A model generated the notes under the pieces. That model saw nothing but the letters and a program-made list of their open reading frames with translations. It had not been told where the DNA came from and did not search any database. A program made the position numbers and the translations under genes. From UBA1952 sp965246855 (lineage in GTDB: Bacteria > Bacteroidota > Bacteroidia > Chitinophagales > Chitinophagaceae), in contig CBDFFP010000002.1 in the NCBI GenBank assembly GCA_965246855.1, positions 558,001 to 622,000 of the forward strand: a DNA stretch of 64,000 bases. Reading direction: 5' to 3'. Position 1 is the stretch's first letter. Every line of letters begins with the position of its first letter. Shown piece by piece: positions 8,039 through 17,475 of the stretch.

Positions 8039-8058
8039 CTTCTACGCGAAATGCAGGA

Positions 8059-8955
8059 TTAAATTTCTTCTCCCCTTCCCTCCGAAATACTTTGGAGCAA
8101 CACCCGGATTTCCGCTGCTTTTTCGGGCTTTTTGCTGTGCTCATAAGCCGAAGCAAGGCCGTCCATCATTTGCCCCAGAATCTGCCTTGCGGAAAGCGGC
8201 ATATAGTGCTTCAGCGAAGGCGTCGCGCCAATCTTCCGCAGGTAATTTTCTACTTCTAAAGGTGAATAAATCTGCCCGTTCAGCGGATCCACATAGAAGC
8301 GGATATGCCGCGCCGGATTGTCGTCCACGTCGTCGGAGAAAGCGGGCTGATAAGCATCCATGTAGGCCAGCAAAAACTGCTGCGGAATGCTCACGGCGAA
8401 AAGCGGAACGTCTAGCCGCTCGCAGAGCGCGAGATACAAAACACCCAGCGTAAAAACATTTCCCTGCCGGCTGTCCAGCAGCGTGTTGATAAAAAACGGC
8501 GCGGGCGTTTGCCGGGAAAGCGAAGTACCACTCAACCGGCAATAGCCATAAAGAATGCTGTTGAAGGCGTTCACCTGCTCTATCGGCGAGAGGTACGTAT
8601 TTATTTCCAGCCACACATTCAGCCGGATACGTTCAAACTGGGCCAGCACTGCTTCGGTGCGTAATCCGGGATAGGCATAACGGCTCAGGAGAATCGCACC
8701 CTGTAAAAGGCCGGGAGTCGCTTCCGCATTCCACCGCCGGAAATCTTCGCGCAGGGCAGCAAAATGTACCCGATGGATCAGCGTTTCTATCTGCTCCTGC
8801 AATGCTTCGCTCCGGCTGCTTTCCCACGCTTTTTCCAACTGCGGAACCACCTCCGCGCCGTAGGCTATCAGCCGGGCAATCACTGCGTGCGCCACCTCGT
8901 CGTCGGGGTCGTCTAAAAGGCGAAGCAGCGCCTGCAATTGCTTTTCGGGAATCAT
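8059..8955 (-). CDS. SirB1-family transglutaminase-like protein
   Basis: This 298-residue cytoplasmic protein fits the SirB1 / transglutaminase-like family. The N-terminal third is helical (LRLLDDPDDEVAHAVIARLI, HEAT-like), and the core around residues 160-200 contains DSRQGNVFTLGVLYLALCER and IPQQFLLAY, the region that corresponds to the family signature. The usual catalytic Cys is not seen, as in many members of this group. The C-terminal helices (SARQILGQMMDGLASAYEHS) resemble a TPR-like end. The molecular function of the family is not established. It lies 36 bp downstream of topA and may be co-transcribed with it. Confidence 0.75.
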   Translation of the reverse strand: MIPEKQLQALLRLLDDPDDEVAHAVIARLIAYGAEVVPQLEKAWESSRSEALQEQIETLIHRVHFAALREDFRRWNAEATPGLLQGAILLSRYAYPGLRTEAVLAQFERIRLNVWLEINTYLSPIEQVNAFNSILYGYCRLSGTSLSRQTPAPFFINTLLDSRQGNVFTLGVLYLALCERLDVPLFAVSIPQQFLLAYMDAYQPAFSDDVDDNPARHIRFYVDPLNGQIYSPLEVENYLRKIGATPSLKHYMPLSARQILGQMMDGLASAYEHSKKPEKAAEIRVLLQSISEGRGEEI

Positions 8956-8991
8956 GGAAACAACGCTAAAACAACACGCTCAAACACGCTT

Positions 8992-11703
8992 TTATTTCTT
9001 CTTCGCCGGTGCTTTTGTCGCCGTTTTAGCAGCGGGCTTTTTCGCCGCTGGTTTCTTTGAAGGGGCTTTGGCGGTAGCAGCTTTGTTTGCAGTTGCTTTG
9101 GCTGTTTTGCCATCGGCGGAATCCTTCGCGGCAGTGCTCCGGCTTTTCTTCTCAAATGCGCCCGGCACCTGCACCTCCACCATACGCTTCACGTCTTCCA
9201 GCGAAAGAACAGCGGCTTCTTCGGCAGTCATGCGCGCGCCGTCGGGGCGACGGTCCAGGTTCAGCATCTTCTTCCCAAAGCGGATGAACGGTCCCCAACG
9301 GCCATTCTCCAAAGAGATTTTTTCGACCTCCCATTGCTGGATAAACCGGCCCGCTTCCTTCTCTACTTTTTGGGAAATCAGCGTGTGGACGTCGCTTTCT
9401 GAGAGGTTGTTGAAATCATACTGGCGCGGCACGTTGATGTAGTAATCGCCCCATTTCAGGAAAGGCCCGAAGCGGCCCGTGCCTTTGGTAACCGGCTTTT
9501 CCTGGAAGAAAGCTACCGGCGCGTCGGCGCGCTCTTTCTCGGCAATCACGGAGAGCGCGGTGTCAAAATCCACTGTTATCGGGTCGGTGCCTTTGGGCAG
9601 GGAAATAAACTTCTCGCCCCAGCGCACATACGGCCCGAAGCGACCTACGTTCACAGCTACTTCCAGTCCTTCGTGTTCTCCCAACGTGAGCGGCAGTTTA
9701 AAGAGGTCAAGGGCTTCTTCGTAGGTAATGGTTTCAATGCGCTGCCCTTCGCGCAGGCGGGCGTAGCGCGGTTTTTCGTCGGCGTCTTCGCTGCTGCCAA
9801 TCTGCACCATTGGGCCAAAGCGACCAAGCCGGGCAATTACTTGCTTTCCGGTTTGGGGGTCTTTGCCCAGCGCCCGTTCTCCAGCCGCGCGGCCACCCGT
9901 TTCCATCACCTGCTCCACCGTGTGGTGGAAAGGCTGGTAGAAATCGTCAATCATGGATTGCCATTCCATGCGGCCCTGCGCAATCTCGTCGAATTCTTGT
10001 TCAATCTTGGCAGTGAACTTGTAGTCCATCACGCGCTCAAAATGCGCCAGCAAAAAGTCCGTAACCACAATGCCGAGATCGGTCGGGAACAGTTTTGCCT
10101 TTTCCGCGCCGGTGTTTTCTTTCAGCGTCACCATCGTTATTTCACCTTCTGCAGGAGGGCGCGCTAGAGCATTCTCTCTTAAGTCGCTCTTGCCATGCAA
10201 AACCAATTGCCGGTATTCGCGCTCCACACCTTCTTTGTCGCGGCGCTCTACATAACCGCGTTGCTGCACAGTGGTGATGGTGGCGGCATAGGTAGAAGGC
10301 CGGCCAATGCCCAACTCTTCCAGTTTCTTCACCAGCGAAGCTTCCGTATAACGCGGCTGCGGACGGGTAAAACGCTCCGTTGCCCGCAGTTCTTTGAAGT
10401 CCAACTTCTGACCCGGTTTCAGCGGCGGCAACATGCCTTCTTTGGTTTCATCGCCGTCTTCGTCGTCGCGGCCTTCGGAATAAACGCGCAAAAAGCCGTC
10501 AAAGCGAATCACTTCGCCGGTAGCGGTGAGCGTTACGTCGGGCGTAGTAGAGATGTCAATTTTTGCAATCGTGCGCTCTAATTGTGCGTCCGCCATTTGC
10601 GAGGCCATCGTGCGCTTCCAGATAAGCTCATAGAGGCGCTGACCGTCGGCATCGGGGATGCGCTGCTGCATCATGTCCGTCGGGCGGATGGCTTCGTGGG
10701 CTTCCTGCGCCGATTCGTTTTTATTTTTGAAGCGCCGTTGCTGGTGGTATTTCTCGCCGTATTGGGCGTAAATGGCCTGCTGCGCGCCTTCTATCGCTGT
10801 CTCGGAAAGATTCACCGAATCCGTCCGCATATAGGTAATGTAGCCATTTTCGTAGAGCGTTTGCGCCACGCGCATGGTGCGGGTCACAGAGTATCCCAAC
10901 TTGCGGCTCGCTTCCTGTTGGAGGGTAGAAGTGGTAAACGGCGCGGCGGGCGTGCGCTTGGCGGGCTTCACCTGCACGTCATTCACCGTATAAACAGCAC
11001 CTTTGCAACGCTCCAAAAAAGCCATTGCGTCTTTCTGCGTTGGAAATTTATCCGGGCCGTCCGCTTTAAAAACAACGGGGCGCTGCGCAATATCCGGCGC
11101 GATAAAAGCCGCTTCAATCTTGAAAGTTGCTGTCGTCTCGAACTGGTTGATTTCGCGCTCCCGCTCCACGAGGATGCGCACCGCCACGCTTTGCACCCGC
11201 CCGGCGGAGAGCTTACCCTGAATTTTCCGCCACAATACCGGCGACATTTCAAAGCCTACAAGACGATCCAGCACGCGGCGTGCCTGCTGGGCGTTTACCA
11301 AATCCATGTTCACCGTGCGTGGCTTTTCCACCGCTTTTTTAATGGCGGGCTTGGTGATTTCATGAAAAACGATGCGCTTGGTGCTTCTTGGGTCCAGGTC
11401 TAAGACTTCGCACAGATGCCAGGAGATGGCCTCGCCTTCGCGGTCCTCATCCGTCGCCAGCCATACTTCATCCGACTTTTTGGCCAGGCTGCGCAACTCG
11501 GAAACCACGCGCTGCTTGTCTTCGCTGATAACGTAATGCGGTTCATAGCCGTGGCGGATATCGATGCCCATCCCTTCTTTTCCCGCCTTGGCAAGGTCGC
11601 GGATATGGCCAAAGCAGGACCGCACCTGAAAATCGGCGCCGAGAATTTTCTCAATGGTTTTGGCTTTCGCCGGAGACTCTACAATCAAAAGGTTCTTGGC
11701 CAT
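8992..11703 (-). CDS. topA: DNA topoisomerase I (type IA)
   Basis: This 903-residue enzyme relaxes negatively supercoiled DNA by passing single strands. The Toprim domain begins at LLIVESPAKAKTIEKILG with the acidic DEDREGEAISWHL motif near residue 86, and the catalytic tyrosine is Y291 in TYMRTDS. In place of Zn fingers the C-terminal region has repeated GRFGPxxxxG modules (LGRFGPMVQIG, GRFGPYVRWG, GRFGPFLKWG, GRWGPFIRFG), the repeat type found in many topoisomerases outside the proteobacteria. The last 35 residues are a Lys/Ala/Pro-rich basic tail resembling histone H1, which probably adds non-specific DNA affinity. The start ATG is clear. Confidence 0.98.
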   Translation of the reverse strand: MAKNLLIVESPAKAKTIEKILGADFQVRSCFGHIRDLAKAGKEGMGIDIRHGYEPHYVISEDKQRVVSELRSLAKKSDEVWLATDEDREGEAISWHLCEVLDLDPRSTKRIVFHEITKPAIKKAVEKPRTVNMDLVNAQQARRVLDRLVGFEMSPVLWRKIQGKLSAGRVQSVAVRILVEREREINQFETTATFKIEAAFIAPDIAQRPVVFKADGPDKFPTQKDAMAFLERCKGAVYTVNDVQVKPAKRTPAAPFTTSTLQQEASRKLGYSVTRTMRVAQTLYENGYITYMRTDSVNLSETAIEGAQQAIYAQYGEKYHQQRRFKNKNESAQEAHEAIRPTDMMQQRIPDADGQRLYELIWKRTMASQMADAQLERTIAKIDISTTPDVTLTATGEVIRFDGFLRVYSEGRDDEDGDETKEGMLPPLKPGQKLDFKELRATERFTRPQPRYTEASLVKKLEELGIGRPSTYAATITTVQQRGYVERRDKEGVEREYRQLVLHGKSDLRENALARPPAEGEITMVTLKENTGAEKAKLFPTDLGIVVTDFLLAHFERVMDYKFTAKIEQEFDEIAQGRMEWQSMIDDFYQPFHHTVEQVMETGGRAAGERALGKDPQTGKQVIARLGRFGPMVQIGSSEDADEKPRYARLREGQRIETITYEEALDLFKLPLTLGEHEGLEVAVNVGRFGPYVRWGEKFISLPKGTDPITVDFDTALSVIAEKERADAPVAFFQEKPVTKGTGRFGPFLKWGDYYINVPRQYDFNNLSESDVHTLISQKVEKEAGRFIQQWEVEKISLENGRWGPFIRFGKKMLNLDRRPDGARMTAEEAAVLSLEDVKRMVEVQVPGAFEKKSRSTAAKDSADGKTAKATANKAATAKAPSKKPAAKKPAAKTATKAPAKKK

Positions 11704-11829
11704 GGGGGTTCAGCTATCGGGGAAGGAGACTAAGACGGGAACAACAATTCCGGGGCGAAATAGATGCCGGAAGCGGTGCAATAATAGGGGGTTTCTGGTA
11801 GAAGCATTTGGAAAGACCTTCTCAAAAAA

Positions 11830-11861
11830 CAAAACCGCCCCGATTTTGTCGGAGCGGTTTT
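11830..11861 (-). terminator. terminator of the T9SS cargo gene
   Basis: Arms of about 13 bp (AAAACCGCCCCGA and TCGGAGCGGTTTT) pair with one mismatch, and the leftward strand continues into a T-rich run. It lies 40 bp after the stop codon of the leftward secreted-protein gene. Confidence 0.75.
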
Positions 11862-11901
11862 GGGAAATCACACCAGCAAAAAGCCGGGATGATAAAAGAG
11901 C

Positions 11902-13317
11902 TTAGTGAGCAACTACCACGCGGTTGGTTGTACGTGTACCAGCGGCTTCTACGGTGTAGAAATAAACGCCGGAAGACAGGGCAGCCGTGTTGAAGGTCGC
12001 AGTAGCCGTTTGACCAGCAGCAACTTTACCGAGATTTTGCTTAGCAACCAATTGGCCCATTGGATTGGTGAGGGTCACAGCTACATCAGCAGCAGTAGAT
12101 TTCAGCGTTACCGGAACAAACAGCTCGTTGTTAGCCGGGTTCGGACGAGCAACCACTTCTTCAACAGCAGCCTCGGTATTTTTCACGCTTACAGGGCTAC
12201 AAGTTGTACAACTTGCCAGGAAGGAGATGTTGTGAGCCTCTGCATCGAAAGGAGCAGTGAAACCGATTGTAGGATAATAGTAATTCAAACCATTGCCAAC
12301 AGTAGCATTAGTTGTATCACTGAGAACCACAGAAGACATGTTTTTATCGCCCACAGGATATACTATATATCCGCCGGCCAAAGTTTCATGGGAAAGGAAA
12401 GAGAAGAAGTTGTATTTGTCAATCCTTGTACCAGGCGTATAAGGAGCACCAGATTTAAACGTGATGCTCACGGCTGCTTTTGCACCTGCTACTACAGATA
12501 TTCCGGCGGGAACAGTCAGCGTGTGGGTTCCATCTAAGTTAGAATCCGCAAACGTAGTAGCAGTCATAGGAAGCTTGTAGATAACAGGCGTATTAAGAAA
12601 ACCGCCAGTCTGGGATCCGTAGCTGATCTGCGTAATCGGAGCAACCTGATAATCAGAACTGTCCCAGGCAATAAAGCTGAAGGTGTCAATTCCGTGGTTT
12701 GTGTTTACACCAGCGCCAAAAGAGAAATTGGAAAACTTCTTCGTGGCAGTTTCCGTCACGGTAGCGAAAATAAGCGTATCCACGGTTGTGGTACCTGCAA
12801 TCCGGCTATAAGAACCACGAATCCGTATGGAGTCGATGGTATAGCTATCTCCGGCTTTTATTTCCTGCTGTCCCACATTCTGTGGCGTATTCAGGTCATT
12901 GTAAAGGGAGGATTGCGGGTGGAATGTCTGGGCAATAGACTGGTAAGCAATACCGCTTGCAGAAATACTGTCTGTCAGACTAGGGTCAACGTAACGAACA
13001 GAAGAATCCTGCCACATAGGCTTAAAAGTGGCAAGGGCAGAACCGTAGATGTCTGCTATCGGTACTCCAGCGTAATTAGCCAGAGCTTCGGGAGCCACAT
13101 ACCAACGGCTCATAGTACCAGCGGTTCCTTTGTTGGATCCAGTTGTGACTGGAGTAGCCGGTGTAGCGTTGCGGCTTAAAGACGCAGCTGACGTGGATAT
13201 AGCCCGGGCAATATTCTTCTGCACGTTTTTGGGTGCTGTGGAAACTTTCGAACCGGTCTGCGCCGTCGCAGAGACGGAAAGGATGCTTACAGCACCCAAG
13301 AGTAAGAGTTTGTTCAT
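11902..13317 (-). CDS. secreted protein with type IX secretion C-terminal domain
   Basis: This 471-residue protein has a Sec signal peptide (MNKLLLLGAVSILSVSATAQ) and ends in a type A T9SS sorting domain of about 80 residues (VVARPNPANNELFVPV, then GQLVAKQNL and SGVYFYTVEA, ending TNRVVVAH). Such proteins cross the outer membrane through the type IX machinery and are anchored or released after the tail is removed. The Ser/Thr-rich middle part (residues 60-370) has a beta-strand pattern and no recognised catalytic motif; only a Cys pair (ASCTTC) before the tail stands out. It is monocistronic with its own terminator. Confidence 0.85.
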   Translation of the reverse strand: MNKLLLLGAVSILSVSATAQTGSKVSTAPKNVQKNIARAISTSAASLSRNATPATPVTTGSNKGTAGTMSRWYVAPEALANYAGVPIADIYGSALATFKPMWQDSSVRYVDPSLTDSISASGIAYQSIAQTFHPQSSLYNDLNTPQNVGQQEIKAGDSYTIDSIRIRGSYSRIAGTTTVDTLIFATVTETATKKFSNFSFGAGVNTNHGIDTFSFIAWDSSDYQVAPITQISYGSQTGGFLNTPVIYKLPMTATTFADSNLDGTHTLTVPAGISVVAGAKAAVSITFKSGAPYTPGTRIDKYNFFSFLSHETLAGGYIVYPVGDKNMSSVVLSDTTNATVGNGLNYYYPTIGFTAPFDAEAHNISFLASCTTCSPVSVKNTEAAVEEVVARPNPANNELFVPVTLKSTAADVAVTLTNPMGQLVAKQNLGKVAAGQTATATFNTAALSSGVYFYTVEAAGTRTTNRVVVAH

Positions 13318-13519
13318 GGTGTTTTTGAAAAAGAATTTTTGCGTGGTAAAAGTAGGATTTTTCCGCGTTCCCCGCGCCTTCGCGGCTAAAAAATCTTGTT
13401 AGAATTTTGGAGGGCGGCGAAAGGGTCTTCACCCAAAACATTCATGCCAGAAAGACGTTCTTCCACAGCCTTTTGTCAAACGCTTTTCTGGAGGGAAATT
13501 CGCGCCCTTAAATCTCCCC

Positions 13520-14695
13520 ATGCCGCTCCCGCAGTTCAACGATACCGAGATTGCTTTCCGCCACATGCCTACCCCGGCGCTCCGGCGTGCATCGTTTCTT
13601 TTCAGCGCCATCGGCTCGCCGCTGCTTACCAAAATCGGCATCGCGCTCACCGACTTTGCCCTGAAAGCGAAACTGCCTGTAAAAGGCTTAATCAAGAAAA
13701 CCCTCTTCCAGCAGTTTGTAGGTGGCGAAGACATGACCGAAGCCGCCCAAGCTGCTGCTGCCCTTGCGAAATTTAAAGTCGGCGTGGTGCTGGATTACGG
13801 CGTGGAAGGCGCACAGGAAGAAGTTGCTTTCGAAAAGGCCGTCCCGGAGTTTATCAAAGCCATTGACTTCGCCGCTGCGCAACCGAATGTGCCATTCATC
13901 GCGCTGAAAGTAACGGGCTTCGCGTCCTTTCCGCTGTTGGAAAAAATACACCTCGGCGCGACGCTCTCCCCGGAAGAAACCGCTGCTTTTGAACGCGTCC
14001 GAAACCGCATTCTCACGGTTTGCGAAGCGGCACACAAAGCGGGCATTCGCGTGTTGGTGGATGCGGAAGAGACATGGATTCAGAATCCCGTGGACACGCT
14101 GGCAAACGAAGCTATGGCGCGCTTCAACAAAGAGCGGGTGATTGTTTACAACACCTTCCAGATGTACACCCACAGCCGCCTCGGTTATTTGCACACGTCG
14201 TTTGCACTGGCAGCAGAAAAAGGATTTCTATTGGGAGCCAAACTGGTGCGCGGCGCCTACATGGAAAAGGAGCGCAGGCGCGCCGGTGAACACGGCTACT
14301 CTTCCCCTATCCAGCCCGACAAAACCGCTACTGACCGCGACTACGACGCTGCCGTGCGCTATTGCCTTGACCGGCTCGACAAAGGCGCAGTCTTCATCGG
14401 CACCCACAACGAGAAAAGCTGCCTGCTGGGCGCGCAACTGGCGGAAGAAAAAGGCATCGTCCACAACCACCCGAACCTATGGTTTTCGCAGCTTTACGGC
14501 ATGAGCGACAACATCACTTTTAATCTTGCCGCTGCGGGCTACAACGCGGTGAAATACCTGCCCTACGGCCCAGTGGAAGACGTGATGCCCTACCTCATGC
14601 GCCGCGCCCAGGAAAACACCTCCGTAGCAGGTCAAACGAGCCGCGAACTTGGGTTGATTAAACAAGAGCTTTCCCGCCGCGCCAAAAAGAAATAA
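13520..14695 (+). CDS. proline dehydrogenase
   Basis: This 391-residue FAD enzyme oxidises L-proline to pyrroline-5-carboxylate, the first step of proline catabolism. The TIM-barrel motifs are clear: LVDAEETWIQ near residue 180, YNTFQMYTHSR near 212, LVRGAYMEKERRRA near 243 and FIGTHNE near 292, followed by the C-terminal YLPYGPVEDVMPYLMRRAQEN. The length fits the stand-alone PRODH of Bacteroidota rather than the fused PutA. It is followed two bases later by the PH-domain gene, suggesting a two-gene operon. Confidence 0.95.
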   Translation: MPLPQFNDTEIAFRHMPTPALRRASFLFSAIGSPLLTKIGIALTDFALKAKLPVKGLIKKTLFQQFVGGEDMTEAAQAAAALAKFKVGVVLDYGVEGAQEEVAFEKAVPEFIKAIDFAAAQPNVPFIALKVTGFASFPLLEKIHLGATLSPEETAAFERVRNRILTVCEAAHKAGIRVLVDAEETWIQNPVDTLANEAMARFNKERVIVYNTFQMYTHSRLGYLHTSFALAAEKGFLLGAKLVRGAYMEKERRRAGEHGYSSPIQPDKTATDRDYDAAVRYCLDRLDKGAVFIGTHNEKSCLLGAQLAEEKGIVHNHPNLWFSQLYGMSDNITFNLAAAGYNAVKYLPYGPVEDVMPYLMRRAQENTSVAGQTSRELGLIKQELSRRAKKK

Positions 14696-14697
14696 GG

Positions 14698-15210
14698 ATG
14701 CAACAGACTTTTGAAGCCAAACTGGATGACCTGTCCAAAATTATCACCTCCATCGTGGCTTTCTCTATGGTTGTGATGCTGTTGCTGCTGGGAAACATTG
14801 CGGCACACGGCACGCCTGAAGTGTTGATTCCGCTGGCAATCGTCATTATCGTTCTGGTTGTCGCGCTGTTCTACCGGGTGAAAAGTTATTCGCTCACAGC
14901 CGATGCGCTTCAAGTGATTCGTCCGCTCGGCAGCCGCTCTTTTGAGAGAAAAAACATCAAAAGCGCCACGCCGGTAACCACTAAAGAACTGGGCTTCGGC
15001 ATTCGTCTGTTTGGCTCCGGCGGTTGGGGCGGCTGGTTCGGAACCTTCCTCTACAAAAACATTGGCAAGGCGCAGGTATATGCCACAGACCGCAACAAAT
15101 TCATTCTGCTCCGCACCGCAGATGGAAGGCAGATAATCATTTCGCCGGTAGATACGGAAGGCTTTTTGAAGGCGCTGAAATTGCCGAAGGAAGCCGTCAG
15201 CAAGCAGTAA
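14698..15210 (+). CDS. PH-domain membrane protein
   Basis: This 170-residue protein has two hydrophobic helices (residues 16-35 and 42-62; MVVMLLLLGNI, IPLAIVIIVLVVALFY) followed by a beta-rich domain of about 90 residues typical of bacterial PH-domain proteins (SYSLTADALQVIRPLGSRSF, then KFILLRTADGRQIIISPVD). It probably sits in the inner membrane with the PH domain in the cytoplasm. The family has no agreed function. It starts two bases after the proline dehydrogenase stop codon and is followed by palindromic repeats and a terminator. Confidence 0.75.
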   Translation: MQQTFEAKLDDLSKIITSIVAFSMVVMLLLLGNIAAHGTPEVLIPLAIVIIVLVVALFYRVKSYSLTADALQVIRPLGSRSFERKNIKSATPVTTKELGFGIRLFGSGGWGGWFGTFLYKNIGKAQVYATDRNKFILLRTADGRQIIISPVDTEGFLKALKLPKEAVSKQ

Positions 15211-15226
15211 TCCGATTTCCGCAACC

Positions 15227-15345
15227 CACAAAGCGTTCCTACGGAACGCGGATAATCCGGGTGCTTTTTTCTACTCACAAAGCGTCCTTACGGGACGCGG
15301 ATAGTGTACGTTCCTGTTCTATCCACGAAACGTCTCTACAGGACT
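15227..15345. repeat. three palindromic intergenic repeat units
   Basis: Units beginning CACAAAGCG at 15227 and 15276, and CACGAAACG at 15324, each contain an inverted core of the form GCGTCCTTACGGGACGC. The spacing is 49 and 48 bp. Related units in the opposite orientation lie at 15872-16019. Confidence 0.75.
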
Positions 15346-15404
15346 TTTTTCTCTGCGGCTCTTTGCGCCTCTGCGAGGAAACCTTTTCTGGCGTGAGGCA
15401 AAAA

Positions 15405-15434
15405 AAGAACGTCCCGCATCTGCGGGACGTTCTT
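15405..15434. terminator. bidirectional terminator between convergent genes
   Basis: A 14-bp perfect stem (AAGAACGTCCCGCA and its complement) with a two-base loop lies between the rightward PH-domain gene and the leftward FtsB-like gene. It is preceded by an A run, which gives a U run to leftward transcripts. Confidence 0.75.
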
Positions 15435-15493
15435 CCAAAATCCTCTTTTATCTATGGTCTTCTGTCTGGAGGGTGACCACATAGGGTCAGCCC

Positions 15494-15775
15494 CTACGGC
15501 TGCAACACGTATAAGTCCTCGCCGTCGCGCTTCATCCGGTATTTTTCGCGGGCAAATTTCTCCAGTGCTTCCGGTTTGTTCAGCAGCGCGTTACGCTCGC
15601 TGTCCATCGCTGCAATCTCGCCGTTCAGGTGCGCAATGCTCTGCCTCAGGCCCGCCAGTTGTGCCTTCGCCCGCTGCTGACTCATGTAGTCGTTTCGGTC
15701 AAAAAACAGCATCCACACCACGAAAAGCGACAGGGCGATAACGTATTTGTTGAAGATTTTGCGCAGGAGTTTCAC
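15494..15775 (-). CDS. FtsB/DivIC-like septum formation protein
   Basis: This 93-residue protein has a short cytoplasmic N-terminus (MKLLRKIFNK), one membrane helix (residues 11-25; YVIALSLFVVWMLFF) and a periplasmic coiled coil (AKAQLAGLRQSIAHLNGEIA), followed by the typical ALEKFAREKYRMKRDGEDL. This is the layout of FtsB/DivIC, which joins FtsQ and FtsL in the division complex and helps activate septal peptidoglycan synthesis. The start codon is GTG at 15775. In many Bacteroidota this gene lies next to enolase, as it does here (316 bp apart). Confidence 0.9.
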   Translation of the reverse strand: MKLLRKIFNKYVIALSLFVVWMLFFDRNDYMSQQRAKAQLAGLRQSIAHLNGEIAAMDSERNALLNKPEALEKFAREKYRMKRDGEDLYVLQP

Positions 15776-15871
15776 GGGAAGTAGCGGTTATTGCGTTAAA
15801 AGTACGGCCCGCTTTCTTCTATCCAAAAAGCTGCCGGAAAGACGCTTCCTAAATGGAAGGAGAAGAGAGAT

Positions 15872-16019
15872 GATTATCCGCGTCCCGCAGGTATAACCTT
15901 GCTGAAATCGCGTGCATTACTTGCCTTTGTCGGTGAAGATTATCCGCGTCCCGCAGGGACGCTTTGTAGGTAGAAAGAAACGCCCGCATGAACCGCGTCC
16001 CGGGGGATGCTTTGTGAGC
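15872..16019. repeat. palindromic intergenic repeats in reverse orientation
   Basis: Between the FtsB-like gene and enolase the motif GATTATCCGCGTCCCGCAGG occurs at 15872 and 15938. A variant (AACCGCGTCCCGGGGGATGC) lies at 15991, followed by TTTGTGAG. They are the reverse complement of the units at 15227-15345. Nothing else was recognised in this 316-bp gap. Confidence 0.7.
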
Positions 16020-16035
16020 CTTCCAAAAAGAAAAA

Positions 16036-16064
16036 GGAGCAGTCGGTTTTTCCACCGCTGCTCC
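16036..16064 (-). terminator. terminator after enolase
   Basis: GGAGCAG at 16036-16042 pairs with CTGCTCC at 16058-16064, and the leftward transcript then runs into a U-rich stretch. It lies 27 bp after the enolase stop codon. Confidence 0.75.
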
Positions 16065-16091
16065 CTTTCATTTCTGCCAGCCAGAAGCTTT

Positions 16092-17384
16092 CTACTTCCC
16101 GAATTGCAGTGCCTTTCCGGGATAGTACGCCGCTGCGCCGAGTTCTTCCTCAATGCGCAAAAGCTGATTGTACTTCGCCATCCGGTCGGAGCGCGACGCC
16201 GAGCCGGTCTTGATTTGACCGCAGTTGAGCGCCACCGCGAGGTCGGCAATCGTGTTGTCCTCCGTTTCGCCGGAGCGGTGGCTCATGATGGTGTTGTAGC
16301 GGCGGCTCTGCGCCAGCGTCACAGCGTCAATCGTTTCGCTCAGCGTACCAATCTGGTTCACCTTCACCAAGAGGCCATTCGCAACGCCTTTTTCAAAACC
16401 TTCGGCAAGGCGTTTTACGTTGGTCACAAACAGGTCGTCGCCCACGAGCTGCACCTTGTTTCCAAGCGCATCAGTGAGGGATTTCCATCCTGCCCAATCA
16501 TCTTCAGCCATACCGTCTTCAATAGACGTAATCGGGTACTTCTTGCACCACTCCACCCAGTACGCAACGAGCTCGTCGGAGCTCATTTCCTTGCCGGAGC
16601 TTTTGTGGAAAGTATAGCGTCCGGTCTTGTCGCTAAAGAGTTCAGAGTTGGCCGCGTCCATCGCAATGGTTACTTGCTCGCCGGGCTTGTAGCCTGCTTT
16701 CTCAATCGCCAGCAACACGGTCTCAATCGCCTCTTCGTTGCTTTGAATTTCCGGGGGGGCAAAGCCGCCTTCGTCGCCGATGTTGGTATTCATGCCTTTG
16801 CTTTTCAGCACCGCTTTCAGCGAGTGGAAAATTTCCACGCCCCAGCGCAATCCTTCCGAAAAAGTAGCCGCACCCACAGGCATCACCATAAACTCCTGAA
16901 AGTCAATCTTATTATCGGCATGTGCGCCGCCGTTCAGGATATTCATCATCGGCACGGGCAGCGTACGGGCATTGGTTCCGCCAATGTAGCGATACAAGGA
17001 AAGGTTCGTTGCTTCGGCAGCCGCCTTTGCCGCCGCCATGCTCACCGCCAGAATGCCATTCGCTCCCAGCTTGCCTTTATTCTCGGTGCCGTCGGCTTCC
17101 AACATGGCTGCATCAATGGCACGCTGGTCGGTTACGTCCATGCCTTCCAAAGCTTTTGCCAGCGTGGTGTTTACGTGTTCTACGGCCTTCTCCACGCTCT
17201 TGCCCAGGTATTTTCCTTTGTCACCGTCGCGCAGCTCCACGGCTTCGTGCTTGCCGGTGGAAGCGCCGGAAGGAACGGCAGCGCGGCCAAAATCGCCGTC
17301 GGTGGTGATGACTTCAGCTTCTACGGTAGGGTTTCCGCGCGAGTCCAGAATCTGGCGGGCAAATACAGAGGCAATGATGCTCAT
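16092..17384 (-). CDS. eno: enolase
   Basis: This 430-residue enzyme interconverts 2-phosphoglycerate and phosphoenolpyruvate in glycolysis. Conserved pieces are FARQILDSRGNPTVEAEV at the start, PSGASTGKHEA, the metal-binding and catalytic segments LVGDDLFVTN and KVNQIGTLSE, and the signature MSHRSGETED. The ATG at 17384 (MSIIASVFARQ) is chosen over the upstream extension, which reads through the promoter region. A TAnnTTTG-like element lies about 30 bp upstream, and a terminator follows, so it is probably transcribed alone. Confidence 0.98.
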   Translation of the reverse strand: MSIIASVFARQILDSRGNPTVEAEVITTDGDFGRAAVPSGASTGKHEAVELRDGDKGKYLGKSVEKAVEHVNTTLAKALEGMDVTDQRAIDAAMLEADGTENKGKLGANGILAVSMAAAKAAAEATNLSLYRYIGGTNARTLPVPMMNILNGGAHADNKIDFQEFMVMPVGAATFSEGLRWGVEIFHSLKAVLKSKGMNTNIGDEGGFAPPEIQSNEEAIETVLLAIEKAGYKPGEQVTIAMDAANSELFSDKTGRYTFHKSSGKEMSSDELVAYWVEWCKKYPITSIEDGMAEDDWAGWKSLTDALGNKVQLVGDDLFVTNVKRLAEGFEKGVANGLLVKVNQIGTLSETIDAVTLAQSRRYNTIMSHRSGETEDNTIADLAVALNCGQIKTGSASRSDRMAKYNQLLRIEEELGAAAYYPGKALQFGK

Positions 17385-17413
17385 AAAAAAGAGAGGAGGT
17401 TTTGGGAGAAGCG

Positions 17414-17421
17414 CAAAAATA
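17414..17421 (-). promoter_or_regulatory. possible -7 element for eno
   Basis: The leftward strand reads TATTTTTG here, matching the TAnnTTTG consensus of Bacteroidota primary sigma promoters. No good TTTG box was seen at the expected distance upstream. Confidence 0.4.
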
Positions 17422-17475
17422 AGCCGCGACATTTTGGCTAACGGAAACGGGGCTTGTGCGCCTTCATTTCTTTTG

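Noticed and set aside
15912..17441. Rightward frame of 509 codons opposite enolase
   Set aside because: Antisense of a certain enolase gene; composition is His/Phe/Arg-rich as expected for a shadow frame.
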